Shown here: positions 1-8,976 of the stretch, piece by piece
Layout of the letters: every line of letters starts with the position of its first letter
Position numbering within the stretch: position 1 is the first letter of the stretch
Assembly: GCA_045651985.1 (NCBI GenBank)
Contig: JAZRTK010000027.1
Coordinates: 1 to 54,340, forward strand
DNA length: 54,340 nucleotides
DNA from: SIG710 sp045651985
GTDB lineage: Bacteria; Bacillota; Clostridia; Oscillospirales; CAG-272
Direction: 5' to 3'
The notes under the pieces: model-generated
What the model was told of the DNA's origin: nothing
Seen by the model: only the letters and a program-made list of their open reading frames with translations
Databases searched by the model: none
Program-made: the position numbers and the translations under genes

Positions 1-509
1 ATAGCGGCGGGCGCGTTTGCAAGAGCCGCAGTGTCGGGATTGTGCCCCGTGTCGTTTGATATGTAGTATAATCCTTTGTCCGGCTGGCTCAGATTCTTTG
101 CAATAAGCGGATATTCGTATTCAGACTCCTTTGGCGGGCCAGTCACATCATTTTCGCTCGGCGAACTGTCCGTGGTGACGTCCACCTCGACGGCGTCCGA
201 ATTGCTTCCGCCCGAAGGCTTTTTTGTGTCATCGGGCTTGCTTTGCGACGGGGTGGAGTGGGGATCCTTGATCCCCAGGAACGAGAAAAGCACCCTTTCT
301 CCGATGGCTTCTCCAAGACCATCAATTCTTGACTCAGTCAGCCTTTTGATCTCAGCGCTTGCCGTTTCCGCCAAGGAAAAGGTGATAAGAAACAGTGAAA
401 GGGATATGGTCAGTATCAGATAGAGGCTGATCCTTCTGCCTTGTCCTCTAAACTTCTGCGCTTCAAATCTTTCTTTTGCCGGGGGTAACATTTTGTACTC
501 AATATCCAT
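1..509 (-). CDS. spoIIP: Probable stage II sporulation protein P (SpoIIP), N-terminal part, cut by window edge
   Basis: The reading frame starts at ATG 509 behind a strong AGGAAGGAG ribosome binding site and stays open to the window edge, giving the first 169 residues. The start shows a basic segment, one membrane segment (about residues 31-50, LYLILTISLSLFLITF), then a variable Ser/Pro/Asp-rich linker. The last visible part (YYISNDTGHNPDTAALANAP) resembles the segment just before the catalytic HTHxxE region of clostridial SpoIIP, the septal peptidoglycan amidase/endopeptidase of engulfment. The catalytic domain lies outside the window, so the call rests on architecture and this short motif. 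Another membrane-anchored cell-wall hydrolase is possible. The presence of spoIVB 2 kb away fits a sporulating host but is not an operon link. Confidence 0.6.
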   Translation of the reverse strand, partial: MDIEYKMLPPAKERFEAQKFRGQGRRISLYLILTISLSLFLITFSLAETASAEIKRLTESRIDGLGEAIGERVLFSFLGIKDPHSTPSQSKPDDTKKPSGGSNSDAVEVDVTTDSSPSENDVTGPPKESEYEYPLIAKNLSQPDKGLYYISNDTGHNPDTAALANAPAA

Positions 510-713
510 TTTGCGCTCCTTCCTTTTTTTGTTTCAATTATATTCTGTGAAAAGGGCAGATATTACACTGCAAAAATTAGCTAAAAAAGCCCCGAAAGTA
601 CTTATTTTATTAGGTGTTTTTCAGATTTTAAAAAACAAAGATAAAAAAATAACCAATTATTATAAATGTAAATTGTGCATTTCTCCGAAAAACGCAAGAC
701 TTTCCCTAACGTA
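510..713. other. AT-rich intergenic region between divergent genes
   Basis: This stretch separates the minus-strand spoIIP-like gene from the plus-strand lipoprotein gene. It is strongly AT-rich. A 74-codon open frame crosses it but has no ribosome binding site and no recognisable protein, so I do not call it. I do not see a clear sigma-E or sigma-G type promoter for the minus-strand gene by eye. Confidence 0.5.
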
Positions 714-742
714 TTGATATTATGAGAAAAAAATGGTATAAT
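714..742 (+). promoter_or_regulatory. Sigma-A promoter of the OppA-type lipoprotein gene
   Basis: TTGATA (714-719) and TATAAT (737-742) are separated by 17 bp, about 60 bp upstream of the start codon at 805. Confidence 0.8.
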
Positions 743-804
743 ACACCTATCAATAATCCGTATTTATTGCAATTTTTCAATTTCTTGGGAGGAAATCCAA
801 AATC

Positions 805-2502
805 ATGTTTAAGAAGCTTTTGTGCCTTGCACTCTGCGTATTCATGCTGCTGCCCGTTTTCTCGGGATGCGGCTCCGATCCGGATGACGTGGGACAGACC
901 CTGAATCTGACCCTGGCAGAGCCGGTATATGACCTTGACCCCGCATACGCTTACCGTAGCGAAAGTGCTATGCAGCTTGCGAGAATGATGTTTGCAACTC
1001 TTTTCTCGGTTGATGAAAACGGCAAGCTGAAGCGCACAAAGACAGACCTTGTAAAGAAATATAAGATCGAGGACGACGCCGAGCAGGGTATTTACAGAAT
1101 CACTCTGACTCTCCGCGACACCAAGTGGACGGACGGCAGTGCCGTTTCCGCCAAGGATATCCTTTTCGCATGGACCAGAATCCTCAAGCCTACGATGATC
1201 TCCGACGCGGCTGTCCTTCTTTACGACATCAAGAACGCATACGCTGCAAAGAACGGTGATTGCTCGGTTGACGAGATCGGCGTTATCGCTATCGACGAAG
1301 AGACACTCCAGATCGACTTTGAGCAGCCTATCGACTATAAGGCTTTCCTGCAGAATTTGGCAAACCCCTGCCTGGCACCTTTGAAGAAGAACTCTGTTGA
1401 CAGCAGTATTGACTGGGCAAAGGATTCCGCAACGATCGTTTGCAGCGGTCCCTTCACACTCCGCGAGTTTACTCCCGACAAGACCCTTGTTCTTGAGCGT
1501 AACTCCTACTACTTCCGCGACAGAGAAAAGGACGAGATCAAGAAGTCCGTTACTCCTTACCGCTTGAATTTCAATCTTGAAATGACAGCCGAGGAGCAGC
1601 TTGCGGCATATAATGACGGTACACTTGACGCTATCGCGAACATTCCTCTTGAGTCCCGCAAGGATCTGAAGAAGGACGTTACTTTGGCTGACGCGCTTTC
1701 CACTACTGCTTACTACTTTAACGTAAATAATGAACTGTTTGCTGATTCTGCCGTTCGCCGAGCACTTTCTTTAGCTATCGACCGCGAGGCAATTGCCGAT
1801 ATGCTGGTTTATGCCGAGGCGGCAACGGGCTTTGTTCCCACAGGCGTGTTTGAGGCAAACAAGAAGAACTCGAAGTTCAGATCCAAGGGCGGTGACCTTA
1901 TATCCGAGAGCGCAAACCTCAAGGAAGCAAAGAAGATCCTTTCCGATGCAGGCTTTAATGCTTCGGGCAAGAAGTTCTCTATAACAGTCCGTAATACCGA
2001 GGCAGACATAGCGGTAGCCGAGGCGGTCAAGGCCTCCTGGGAAGAGCTTGGATTCAAGATCAACATAGTAAAGCGCGATTCCTGGAAGGTGGGCCGTGAT
2101 TACCTTGCAGACGGTATCTCCGCAACTATTGAGTCGGGTTCCTTTGACGTTCTTGCAATAGACGTAAAGTCGCTTGGAACATCCGCATTTAATCTTCTCG
2201 CACCCTTCGCGACGGGCTATACTTGCCAGGATATGACCTTCAACACAGAGGAATACGTTGAAGCTGTCAACCTTTCCGGTTACGTAAGCGAGGAATATAA
2301 TGAGCTTATCGACAAAGCGTTCGCTGAAAAGGACCTCAAGAAGAGAGCAACTATTCTCCACGAGGCAGAAAAGCTCCTCATTGAGGATATGCCTATCGTT
2401 CCCATCGTGTTTAACAAGACTGCGATCCTTGCAGAGGGCATAAAGGGAATCGACGTAGATTACTTCGGTCTCTTTCTCTTCAACGGCGCAAAGATAAAAT
2501 AA
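805..2502 (+). CDS. Peptide/oligopeptide ABC transporter substrate-binding lipoprotein (OppA/DppA family)
   Basis: The 565-residue protein starts with a lipoprotein signal peptide with lipobox FSGC (Cys22), so it is anchored to the outer face of the membrane. The mature part has the SBP_bac_5 layout: an early LDPAYAY segment, a WTDGSAVSAKDILFAW segment typical of the family, and a C-terminal closing lobe. Length is normal for the family. Ribosome binding site GGGAGG lies about 10 bp upstream. No permease or ATPase genes flank it: it has its own promoter and terminator, so it is an orphan binding protein that probably serves a transporter encoded elsewhere. The ligand (peptide, nickel or other) cannot be read from the sequence. 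Confidence 0.88.
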   Translation: MFKKLLCLALCVFMLLPVFSGCGSDPDDVGQTLNLTLAEPVYDLDPAYAYRSESAMQLARMMFATLFSVDENGKLKRTKTDLVKKYKIEDDAEQGIYRITLTLRDTKWTDGSAVSAKDILFAWTRILKPTMISDAAVLLYDIKNAYAAKNGDCSVDEIGVIAIDEETLQIDFEQPIDYKAFLQNLANPCLAPLKKNSVDSSIDWAKDSATIVCSGPFTLREFTPDKTLVLERNSYYFRDREKDEIKKSVTPYRLNFNLEMTAEEQLAAYNDGTLDAIANIPLESRKDLKKDVTLADALSTTAYYFNVNNELFADSAVRRALSLAIDREAIADMLVYAEAATGFVPTGVFEANKKNSKFRSKGGDLISESANLKEAKKILSDAGFNASGKKFSITVRNTEADIAVAEAVKASWEELGFKINIVKRDSWKVGRDYLADGISATIESGSFDVLAIDVKSLGTSAFNLLAPFATGYTCQDMTFNTEEYVEAVNLSGYVSEEYNELIDKAFAEKDLKKRATILHEAEKLLIEDMPIVPIVFNKTAILAEGIKGIDVDYFGLFLFNGAKIK

Positions 2503-2510
2503 AAACCGAG

Positions 2511-2542
2511 CGGCATCGCCTGCGGGTGATGCCGATACTTTT
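2511..2542 (+). terminator. Terminator after the OppA-type gene
   Basis: A 10-bp stem (2511-2520 with 2525-2534, one G-T pair, TGCG loop) is followed by a short T tract, 9 bp after the stop codon. Confidence 0.7.
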
Positions 2543-2545
2543 ATA

Positions 2546-2580
2546 GACAAATCCCGTCGGCATAGCCGACGGGATTTGTC
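2546..2580. repeat. Perfect 16-bp inverted repeat with 3-nt loop
   Basis: Positions 2546-2561 and 2565-2580 are exact reverse complements around ATA. It lies between the terminators of two convergent genes and has no T run after it on the plus strand. It could be an extra terminator-like hairpin or a dispersed palindromic element. Confidence 0.7.
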
Positions 2581-2673
2581 AAGGATAGTCGTCCTATAAT
2601 GTCGCTTTTTGCAAAACATTTTTGCATTTATACTGATATAAAAATGAAAGTATTGTAGGTTCGGATTTCAATT

Positions 2674-2705
2674 AAATTCCCCGAGCCGAACGGCTCGGGG
2701 AATTT
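2674..2705 (-). terminator. Terminator hairpin of spoIVB
   Basis: A 15-bp perfect stem (2674-2688 with 2691-2705) abuts the spoIVB stop codon at 2706-2708. The T tract is short on both sides, so it may work in both directions. Confidence 0.7.
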
Positions 2706-3908
2706 TCAGTTTTTGACCGTTTGCTCCAGCATGTTTTCAATAAATATTCCGTATCCCGTGCCGGGGTCATTTATCATAACGTGGGTCACAGCGCCAATGA
2801 GCTTGCCGTCCTGGATTATTGGCGAGCCGCTCATGCCCTGAATGATACCTCCCGTTTTTTCCATGAGAGCTTCATCGGTTATTCTGATAGTGAAGCATTT
2901 GTTTGTCTTGCTGTCCTTTGAAATCGCCGAGATTTTTGCCGAATACGCCTGCCTGCCTTCGCCGTCAAGTGTGGTAAGGATCGTTGCATCACCATCGTGG
3001 ACATCCCCCCGAAGACCGATCTGATAAAGCTCTCCTGCCTGAGAGGGAAGCTTGTCGAAAAATCCGAAAACTCCGCATAACGTGTTTTGCAGTACTGTTC
3101 CACATTTGTCCTGAGTAAGACTGCCTTTCAGTTCTCCGGGTGTGCCGGGAAGGCCTTTTTCGATGCCGTTTAACTTGACTGTTGTAGCGTCACCCCGCGT
3201 CATTGGTATCACGTTTCCCGTAGCTCCGTCGCAGATTCCGTGGCCAAGACCGCCGAAGCTCAGATCCGTGGGATTGATATAGGTTACCGTTCCGATTCCC
3301 GCGCCGCTGTCCTTTATCCACATTCCCGTTTTAAAATTCCCGTCAAGAGAGCGCACGGGCTTGAGACTTACGGTAAATTCCGTGCCGTCCCGTCGGCAGG
3401 TCAAGGTTATCTCCTTGCCCTCTGAACGCCCGACTGTGTTGGTCAGCTCAGCGGCGCTTTTTATTTCCTGCCCGTTGGTTTTGAGAATCACGTCATTTTC
3501 GCGGATTCCCGCGCTGTAAGCGGGATTTTCCTTGCCCGAATCGGTCTCGACATCCCCAAAGCCCACGACCACCACACCGTCGGTTTTGAACCTTATTCCA
3601 AAGGGAAAACCGCCCACGTAATAGGACGTCTTGTCGTAATAATTTACCGAAATTTCTTTGAGCGGTATGACACCGCATATTTTTGCCGTTGCCTTTGCCT
3701 GCACGACCCCGTCCTCGTTTGACACAGCGGGCAGAGAGGAGTGAAATTCTATCTCGGTCAGCGGTATTTTACATGGCGCGTCACCCTTGTAGCACGAGAT
3801 GGCAGAAGGTATTATTAAATTGAAAGAACCCAGCAGCACGCAAAGCAACGCTGTGACAATAACCGCCGTGCGCAGGGTAAAATTAAATATTTTTGTCTTC
3901 ATTTTCAT
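2706..3908 (-). CDS. spoIVB: SpoIVB, sporulation-specific S55 family serine peptidase
   Basis: The 400-residue protein has an N-terminal membrane segment (about 12-35), a PDZ domain (about 112-185) and an S55 peptidase domain. The domain contains WIKDSGAGIGTVTYINP, the catalytic His in GLGHGICD (His223), an Asp in ITDEAL (Asp345) and the nucleophile in IIQGMSGSPII (Ser360). In the family, SpoIVB is made in the forespore under sigma-G, is secreted into the intermembrane space and cleaves SpoIVFA to trigger sigma-K activation. Its usual partner spoIIIA/recN or spo0A neighbours are not seen here. ATG 3902 (third residue) has better spacing to the AGGG ribosome binding site than ATG 3908; either is possible. 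Confidence 0.95.
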   Translation of the reverse strand: MKMKTKIFNFTLRTAVIVTALLCVLLGSFNLIIPSAISCYKGDAPCKIPLTEIEFHSSLPAVSNEDGVVQAKATAKICGVIPLKEISVNYYDKTSYYVGGFPFGIRFKTDGVVVVGFGDVETDSGKENPAYSAGIRENDVILKTNGQEIKSAAELTNTVGRSEGKEITLTCRRDGTEFTVSLKPVRSLDGNFKTGMWIKDSGAGIGTVTYINPTDLSFGGLGHGICDGATGNVIPMTRGDATTVKLNGIEKGLPGTPGELKGSLTQDKCGTVLQNTLCGVFGFFDKLPSQAGELYQIGLRGDVHDGDATILTTLDGEGRQAYSAKISAISKDSKTNKCFTIRITDEALMEKTGGIIQGMSGSPIIQDGKLIGAVTHVMINDPGTGYGIFIENMLEQTVKN

Positions 3909-4031
3909 ACCCTATTTTCATTTTTTCCGTCCAATGATAATTTGCTCTGATTTTCTCTTTTAATGTGTTGCAAATTATAATGTATTAGCCATATTTTGAT
4001 GTAAAAAATCTGTTAAGATTTCAATTATCTC

Positions 4032-4059
4032 TTGAAAAAAAAGAAAAAAGTGATATAAT
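4032..4059 (+). promoter_or_regulatory. Promoter of the marR-ABC operon
   Basis: TTGAAA (4032-4037) and TATAAT (4054-4059) are 16 bp apart. The -10 element directly touches a palindromic operator. Confidence 0.8.
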
Positions 4060-4078
4060 TAGTTTGCAAATAAACTAA
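4059..4078 (+). promoter_or_regulatory. Palindromic MarR-type operator
   Basis: TTAGTTT (4059-4065) and AAACTAA (4072-4078) form 7-bp perfect arms around a 6-bp spacer. The position, from the last base of the -10 box to just past the start of transcription, and the length fit a MarR dimer site. Autoregulation by the downstream marR gene is inferred. Confidence 0.75.
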
Positions 4079-4099
4079 ATGCTTAAACAGAGGTAAAAA

Positions 4100-4567
4100 A
4101 TGGACGAAAAAGAAAGAAAAAAAGTGCAGGGATTTCCAAGTGAAAATCCCGTTATGATACTAAACAGCATTTCGAGAATGTTCGATTTTAAGGCGCGAAA
4201 AATAGCGGAATCGTCATATATTCAGCACAGCTGCCGTGTGATCTTGATGTGCCTTGCACATCGTGACGGAATAAGTCAGGTGGAGCTTACGGAGGCGACC
4301 CATTTCAAGGCTCCCACGGTGAGTCTTGACCTGAAAAAATTGGAAAATATGGGAATGGTCCGCCGCGAGCAGAACGTCTCGGATATGCGCGTGACAAGAG
4401 TATATCTGACCGAAAAGGGAAAGACCTTCAACCGCGAGAATTTTGAGGCGCTTCAAGCCATTGACCGCTCGGTCATGCGGGGCTTGACCGAGGACGAGAT
4501 AAGCACCGTCACAGAGATCTTGCTTAAAATGCGGAAAAACATGATCGAAGAGGTGGAAAGAAAATGA
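4100..4567 (+). CDS. MarR family transcriptional regulator
   Basis: The 155-residue protein has the MarR winged helix-turn-helix: helices around DGISQVELTEATHFKAPTVSLDLKKLENMGMVRREQN and a wing rich in Arg/Asp (SDMRVTRVYLTEKG). It is the first gene of a four-gene operon; its stop overlaps the exporter start by 4 bp (ATGA), so the genes are translationally coupled. The operator just upstream suggests it represses its own operon and releases it when a ligand, probably a substrate of the exporter, binds. The ribosome binding site is AGAGG. The ligand cannot be predicted. Confidence 0.92.
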   Translation: MDEKERKKVQGFPSENPVMILNSISRMFDFKARKIAESSYIQHSCRVILMCLAHRDGISQVELTEATHFKAPTVSLDLKKLENMGMVRREQNVSDMRVTRVYLTEKGKTFNRENFEALQAIDRSVMRGLTEDEISTVTEILLKMRKNMIEEVERK

Positions 4568-6372
4568 AGCTCGTAAAATACCTGAAACCATACTGGTTTT
4601 ACTCGGTGATCTCACCTCTCATGATGATGTGTGAGGTGTGCGCGGACCTGTGTCTGCCTTTTCTGATGTCCTTTATCGTAGACTTCGGAATTCTTGAAAA
4701 CGGACTTGAAAAAATAAAGGATTCGGGCATTGCTTATTGGATAATGAAGACCCTTTACGGTTCCGACGGCATAACGCAGATTAAGATAATCATTACCTTT
4801 GGAGTGATGATGCTGCTTATCACACTCGTCGGCGGATTTTTCGGCACTTTTTGCGCCTATACCGCATCGACCGCTGCCCAGGGATTTGGCCACGACCTGC
4901 GCCGCGATGCTTACAGACGGGTAATGTCCCTGTCTGTTGAGCAGACCGACAAGTTCACCACAGGCTCGCTTGTTACGCGAATGACAAACGACATCGCCAT
5001 GCTCATAGAGCTTGTTGAGATGGTTTTGCGCATGTGCGTGCGCTCGCCGATGTTCCTTGTGGGCGGTACGATAATGCTTGTCCGCCTTAACGTAAAATTC
5101 GGCGTGGTGCTTCTTTGCTCGCTTCCCCTGCTGCTGGGTACGCTCGTTATTGTTCTCACAAAAACTATCCCCATGCACAGCATAGTTCAGAAAAAACTTG
5201 ACAAGGTAAACGCCGTGGTTCAGGAGAACGTAAGCGGTGCCAGAGTCGTCAAAGCATACGTGCGCGAGGATTACGAAATAGACCGCTTTGCGCGTGCCAA
5301 CGGCGAGCTCCGCGATATAAACTACCGAGTTCTCAAAATGATGGCGGTCATTACTCCCGTGCTCAACATTATCCAGAATTTTGCCATTATCGCCATAATC
5401 CTGCTCAGCGGAATTTCCATTAAAAACGGGATCTCCGGCATGACCGTGGGAACGACCATGGCGGCGATTACATACGTTACTCAGGTCATCATGTCGGTCA
5501 TGATGGTCACAATGATGTTCCAGTCCATTTCCCGCGCAATTGCGTCGGGCAAGAGAATAAATGAGATCATGGACTGTGAGCCCTGTATCGTGGGCGGCGA
5601 CAAGTCGGGTGAGGGAAGTGACGTTATGGTCTCCTTTGAAAACGTGAGCTTCAGATACCCGAGCACTACGGGCAGACCCGTCCTACATGATATAAACCTC
5701 GAAGTCAAGCGCGGCGAGACTTTGGCAATTATTGGATCTACGGGTTGCGGAAAGACCTCGCTTGTAAACCTGATTCCGCGCTTTTATGACGCAACAGAGG
5801 GAAAGGTTACCGTTGACGGCGTTCCCGTAAAGGAATACGATCTAAAAACACTCCGACAAAAGATAGGCTACGTCATGCAAAAGAGCGAGCTTTTCTCGGA
5901 CACTATCGCAAACAATATCCGTTGGGGCAACAAGGAAGCCACCGACGAGGAGGTCCGCGATGCCGCAGAGACCGCCCGCGCGATAGAGTTTATTGAGAGC
6001 CGTGACGACGGCTTTGAAGATTTTGTCGCGGAAAAGGGTGCGTCGCTTAGCGGCGGTCAGAAGCAACGGCTCTCAATTGCCCGCGCACTTGCCAGAAAGC
6101 CAGAAATTCTCATTCTGGACGATGCAACGTCCGCTCTTGACCTTGAAACCGAGAGCAAGCTTCGCGCAGGCCTTGAAGAAAAAATGAGGGATACCACCGT
6201 CATCATGATAGCCCAACGTATAGCGTCGGTGAAGAACGCCGACCGCATCGCCGTTATTGAAAACGGAACTATCGGCGCTTGCGCCTCCCACGACGAGCTG
6301 ATGAAGATAAGCTCCGCTTACAGAGATATCTACGATTCACAGATGCGAAACGGAGGTGAAGTAAATGAATAA
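4564..6372 (+). CDS. Heterodimeric ABC exporter subunit with degenerate catalytic site (BmrC/TM287-like)
   Basis: The 602-residue half transporter has six membrane segments followed by a nucleotide-binding domain. Walker A GSTGCGKTS is near residue 391 and the signature is canonical (LSGGQ, about 495). After the Walker B Asp519 there is Asp520 where the catalytic Glu is expected, and the switch His is replaced by Gln551 (IAQRI). These are the hallmarks of the non-catalytic partner in heterodimeric type IV exporters, in which one of two ATP sites is dead. It pairs with the next gene, which has the complementary pattern. Such MarR-controlled pairs usually export drugs, peptides or lipids; the substrate is unknown. 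Confidence 0.93.
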   Translation: MKLVKYLKPYWFYSVISPLMMMCEVCADLCLPFLMSFIVDFGILENGLEKIKDSGIAYWIMKTLYGSDGITQIKIIITFGVMMLLITLVGGFFGTFCAYTASTAAQGFGHDLRRDAYRRVMSLSVEQTDKFTTGSLVTRMTNDIAMLIELVEMVLRMCVRSPMFLVGGTIMLVRLNVKFGVVLLCSLPLLLGTLVIVLTKTIPMHSIVQKKLDKVNAVVQENVSGARVVKAYVREDYEIDRFARANGELRDINYRVLKMMAVITPVLNIIQNFAIIAIILLSGISIKNGISGMTVGTTMAAITYVTQVIMSVMMVTMMFQSISRAIASGKRINEIMDCEPCIVGGDKSGEGSDVMVSFENVSFRYPSTTGRPVLHDINLEVKRGETLAIIGSTGCGKTSLVNLIPRFYDATEGKVTVDGVPVKEYDLKTLRQKIGYVMQKSELFSDTIANNIRWGNKEATDEEVRDAAETARAIEFIESRDDGFEDFVAEKGASLSGGQKQRLSIARALARKPEILILDDATSALDLETESKLRAGLEEKMRDTTVIMIAQRIASVKNADRIAVIENGTIGACASHDELMKISSAYRDIYDSQMRNGGEVNE

Positions 6373-8218
6373 GAGACCTCCCGCACCTCAAGTGGAATTC
6401 CGCCCGGGACGCGGACCCGGCGGACCTATGGGCGCAAGAATGAACGTGCAAAAGCCCAAGGACATGAAAAAGACTATCAAAAGACTCCTTGGATATATTG
6501 GAAAAAACAAGTATATTCTGTTGACCTTGCTTGGTATAATGCTTGCGGTGACCGTCGTTGACCTGCTTGGACCTTTCTTTCAGCAAAAGGCTATCGACAC
6601 CATAACGCTTGACGAGGACACCCTTGCTATCGACTTCAAAAAGCTTACCTTTTACCTTACCGTAATGGCAATTACCTTTGCCTGCAACGCAGTGCTGTAT
6701 CTTTGTCAGGGACTTCTCTCGGCAAAGCTGTCGCAGGCTACGGTCTTTGCCATGCGCACCGACCTTTTTGAGAAGATATCCCGTCTGCCTATCAGCTACA
6801 CCGACCGCCACAAACACGGTGATATCATGTCTCGAATGACCAACGACGTGGAAAACGTGTCAAACGCCGTTTCGCAGTCTATAACCATGCTTTTTTCAAG
6901 CGTTTTGACTCTTGTAGGTGCGCTTGCGTTTATGCTTTATTACAGCTGGCATCTTACTTTGGTTGCCGTTCTGACTATTCCTGTAACCATAACCGTTTCC
7001 GCTAAGCTCGGAAAATTCATGCGTAAGTATTTCGTGCGCCAGCAGAAATATCTGGGCGAGATAAACGGACAGGTGGAGGAAATGGTCACTTCGTATAAGA
7101 CCGTGGTTGCCTACGGACGTGAGGACGAGGTCGTGGAGAACTTTAACGCCGTCAGTGATAAGCTGAGAAGGAACAGTATTTCGGCAAAGGTCTGGGGCTC
7201 TATCATGGGTCCTATCATGAATTTTCTCGGAAACTTTCAGTACGTGCTGATTGCAGCATTTGGCGGTGTACTGATGCTGTTTGGAACAAAGGGCATAACT
7301 ATTGGAAGTATTCAGGCGATGCTTCAGTATTCAAAGAAATTCACTCACCCAATAAACCAGATAGCAAACCAGTATTCCGCCATTCTCACGGCTTTAGCGG
7401 GCGCGGAGCGGATATTTGAGATAATGGATACCGAAAACGAGATAGACGAGGGCAAGGAAAAGATAAATATCGAGACTTTAACAGGCGCTATTGAGTTTGA
7501 AAACGTTACGTTTTCCTACGAGGAGGGAACTCCCGTTATAAAAAAACTGAACCTTTCGGTAAAGGCAGGTCAGAAGGTGGCGCTTGTTGGTGCTACGGGC
7601 TCGGGAAAGACCACTATCGTAAACCTGCTCACGCGCTTTTACGAGCTTGATAGCGGAAAGATTACCATTGACGGTGTGGACATTACGCGGATACCCAAGG
7701 ACGAACTGCGTCACGCTATCGCTATTGTTCTTCAGGATACCGTTCTTTTCTGCGACGACCTGCGCACAAATATTAGGTACGGCAACCTTGATGCGTCCGA
7801 TGAGGCTATCCGGAGAGCAGCTGAAACATCATGCGCGTCTGAGTTTATCGACCGACTGCCCGACGGATATGACACCGAGCTTGCGGAATCGGGCTCCAAT
7901 CTGTCCCAGGGACAGAGACAGCTTCTATCTATATCCCGCGCCGTCCTTGCCGACCCCAAGATACTTATTCTTGACGAGGCGACATCATCGGTTGATACCC
8001 GAACCGAGATGAATATTCAGCAGGCGATGCTCAATCTTATGGAAAACCGCACGTCGCTTGTTATTGCCCACCGGCTTTCAACTATCCGCGACGCGGACGT
8101 CATTGTGGTATTGCGCGGCGGCGAGATAGTCGAAAGCGGAAGCCACGACGAGCTTTTGGCGCTTGGCGGCGAGTACGCAAAGCTGTATAGCAACCAGTTC
8201 GCGGGTATTGCCACATGA
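6365..8218 (+). CDS. Heterodimeric ABC exporter subunit with catalytic Walker B (BmrD/TM288-like)
   Basis: The 617-residue half transporter begins with a Pro/Gly/Arg-rich cytoplasmic tail (about 30 residues), then six membrane segments and a nucleotide-binding domain. Walker A GATGSGKTT is at about 409-417; Walker B ends in the normal Glu538, and His569 is the switch residue. Its signature is the variant LSQGQ (513-517), the known counterpart of a partner with a defective Walker B. The start overlaps the previous gene by 8 bp. With the preceding subunit it should form one working and one degenerate ATP site. Confidence 0.94.
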   Translation: MNKRPPAPQVEFRPGRGPGGPMGARMNVQKPKDMKKTIKRLLGYIGKNKYILLTLLGIMLAVTVVDLLGPFFQQKAIDTITLDEDTLAIDFKKLTFYLTVMAITFACNAVLYLCQGLLSAKLSQATVFAMRTDLFEKISRLPISYTDRHKHGDIMSRMTNDVENVSNAVSQSITMLFSSVLTLVGALAFMLYYSWHLTLVAVLTIPVTITVSAKLGKFMRKYFVRQQKYLGEINGQVEEMVTSYKTVVAYGREDEVVENFNAVSDKLRRNSISAKVWGSIMGPIMNFLGNFQYVLIAAFGGVLMLFGTKGITIGSIQAMLQYSKKFTHPINQIANQYSAILTALAGAERIFEIMDTENEIDEGKEKINIETLTGAIEFENVTFSYEEGTPVIKKLNLSVKAGQKVALVGATGSGKTTIVNLLTRFYELDSGKITIDGVDITRIPKDELRHAIAIVLQDTVLFCDDLRTNIRYGNLDASDEAIRRAAETSCASEFIDRLPDGYDTELAESGSNLSQGQRQLLSISRAVLADPKILILDEATSSVDTRTEMNIQQAMLNLMENRTSLVIAHRLSTIRDADVIVVLRGGEIVESGSHDELLALGGEYAKLYSNQFAGIAT

Positions 8219-8976
8219 CGGAGTCCGATAAAATCAGATTCAGGCTTATCACCCACGATGTTCTCATGCAGGAGAGGGTAGAAAACGGCATTGGAACGCT
8301 GGGAGAAAAGCGACTGCATAAAATTTTGAAAAAATTCCTCGAGGAAAACGAGGAGAACCATGAGGTAAAGGTCGGCAGTTACGTGGCTGACATTCTCAGC
8401 GGCAACATGATTTCCGAAATTCAAACGGGAAGCTTTCGTCCTCTGCGGGAGAAAATAACCTATTATCTCGAAAACACGCCCTACGATATAACTGTTGTGC
8501 GCCCTCTGCCTTACGTTAAGACTATTTGCTTGGTTGATCGAGATAGCGGTGAGCTGCTCTCCCGACGAAAGTCGCCCCGAAGGACGCGAACTCGCGACAT
8601 CCTGCGGGATTGGTACTATCTTGCGGATTTTCTGTCAAATCCACGTTTTACTCTGCGCTTTCTCCTTCTCGAAGAGGACGAGTACAGAATGACGAAAAAG
8701 AAGAACCGCCGTTGGGGGAAGAGCAGCGAGCTTTACGAGCGTATACCCACGTCGCTTTTGGACGAGGAGCTATACGAATACCCCTCGGATTACGAGAAAT
8801 TTCTCCCCGCCGATATGCCCGCGGAATTTACGGCAGCAGAGTACGGAAAACGCGTCATGCTTCACGGATATGCGGTCTATTCCGCGCTGAAAATACTTGA
8901 AAGCGTGGGACTTTTGGAAAAAGGGGAAAAACGGGGTAGAAGTTATGTTTACCGTCTCCTTCCCAAAGAAAAATAA
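8215..8976 (+). CDS. Uncharacterised protein with PD-(D/E)XK nuclease-like N-terminus
   Basis: I do not recognise a named family for this 253-residue protein. Residues 25-80 hold a pattern seen in restriction-endonuclease-like folds: Glu31 in a helix (GTLGEKRLH), Asp59 (SYVADI) and Glu68-x-Gln70 (ISEIQTGSF), that is E...D...ExQ. The middle is rich in Arg/Lys (RRKSPRRTRTRD) and the C-terminus (about 195-250) looks like a winged helix (ALKILESVGLLEKGEKRGRSYVYRL). It overlaps the exporter gene by 4 bp and ends the operon. A DNA- or RNA-acting role is inferred only from the motif pattern; a nucleolytic function is unproven. Confidence 0.6.
   Translation: MTESDKIRFRLITHDVLMQERVENGIGTLGEKRLHKILKKFLEENEENHEVKVGSYVADILSGNMISEIQTGSFRPLREKITYYLENTPYDITVVRPLPYVKTICLVDRDSGELLSRRKSPRRTRTRDILRDWYYLADFLSNPRFTLRFLLLEEDEYRMTKKKNRRWGKSSELYERIPTSLLDEELYEYPSDYEKFLPADMPAEFTAAEYGKRVMLHGYAVYSALKILESVGLLEKGEKRGRSYVYRLLPKEK

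Noticed and set aside
1771..2619. 282-codon minus-strand open frame over the OppA-type gene
   Set aside because: It is antisense to a clear family member, has no ribosome binding site and its translation looks like no protein.
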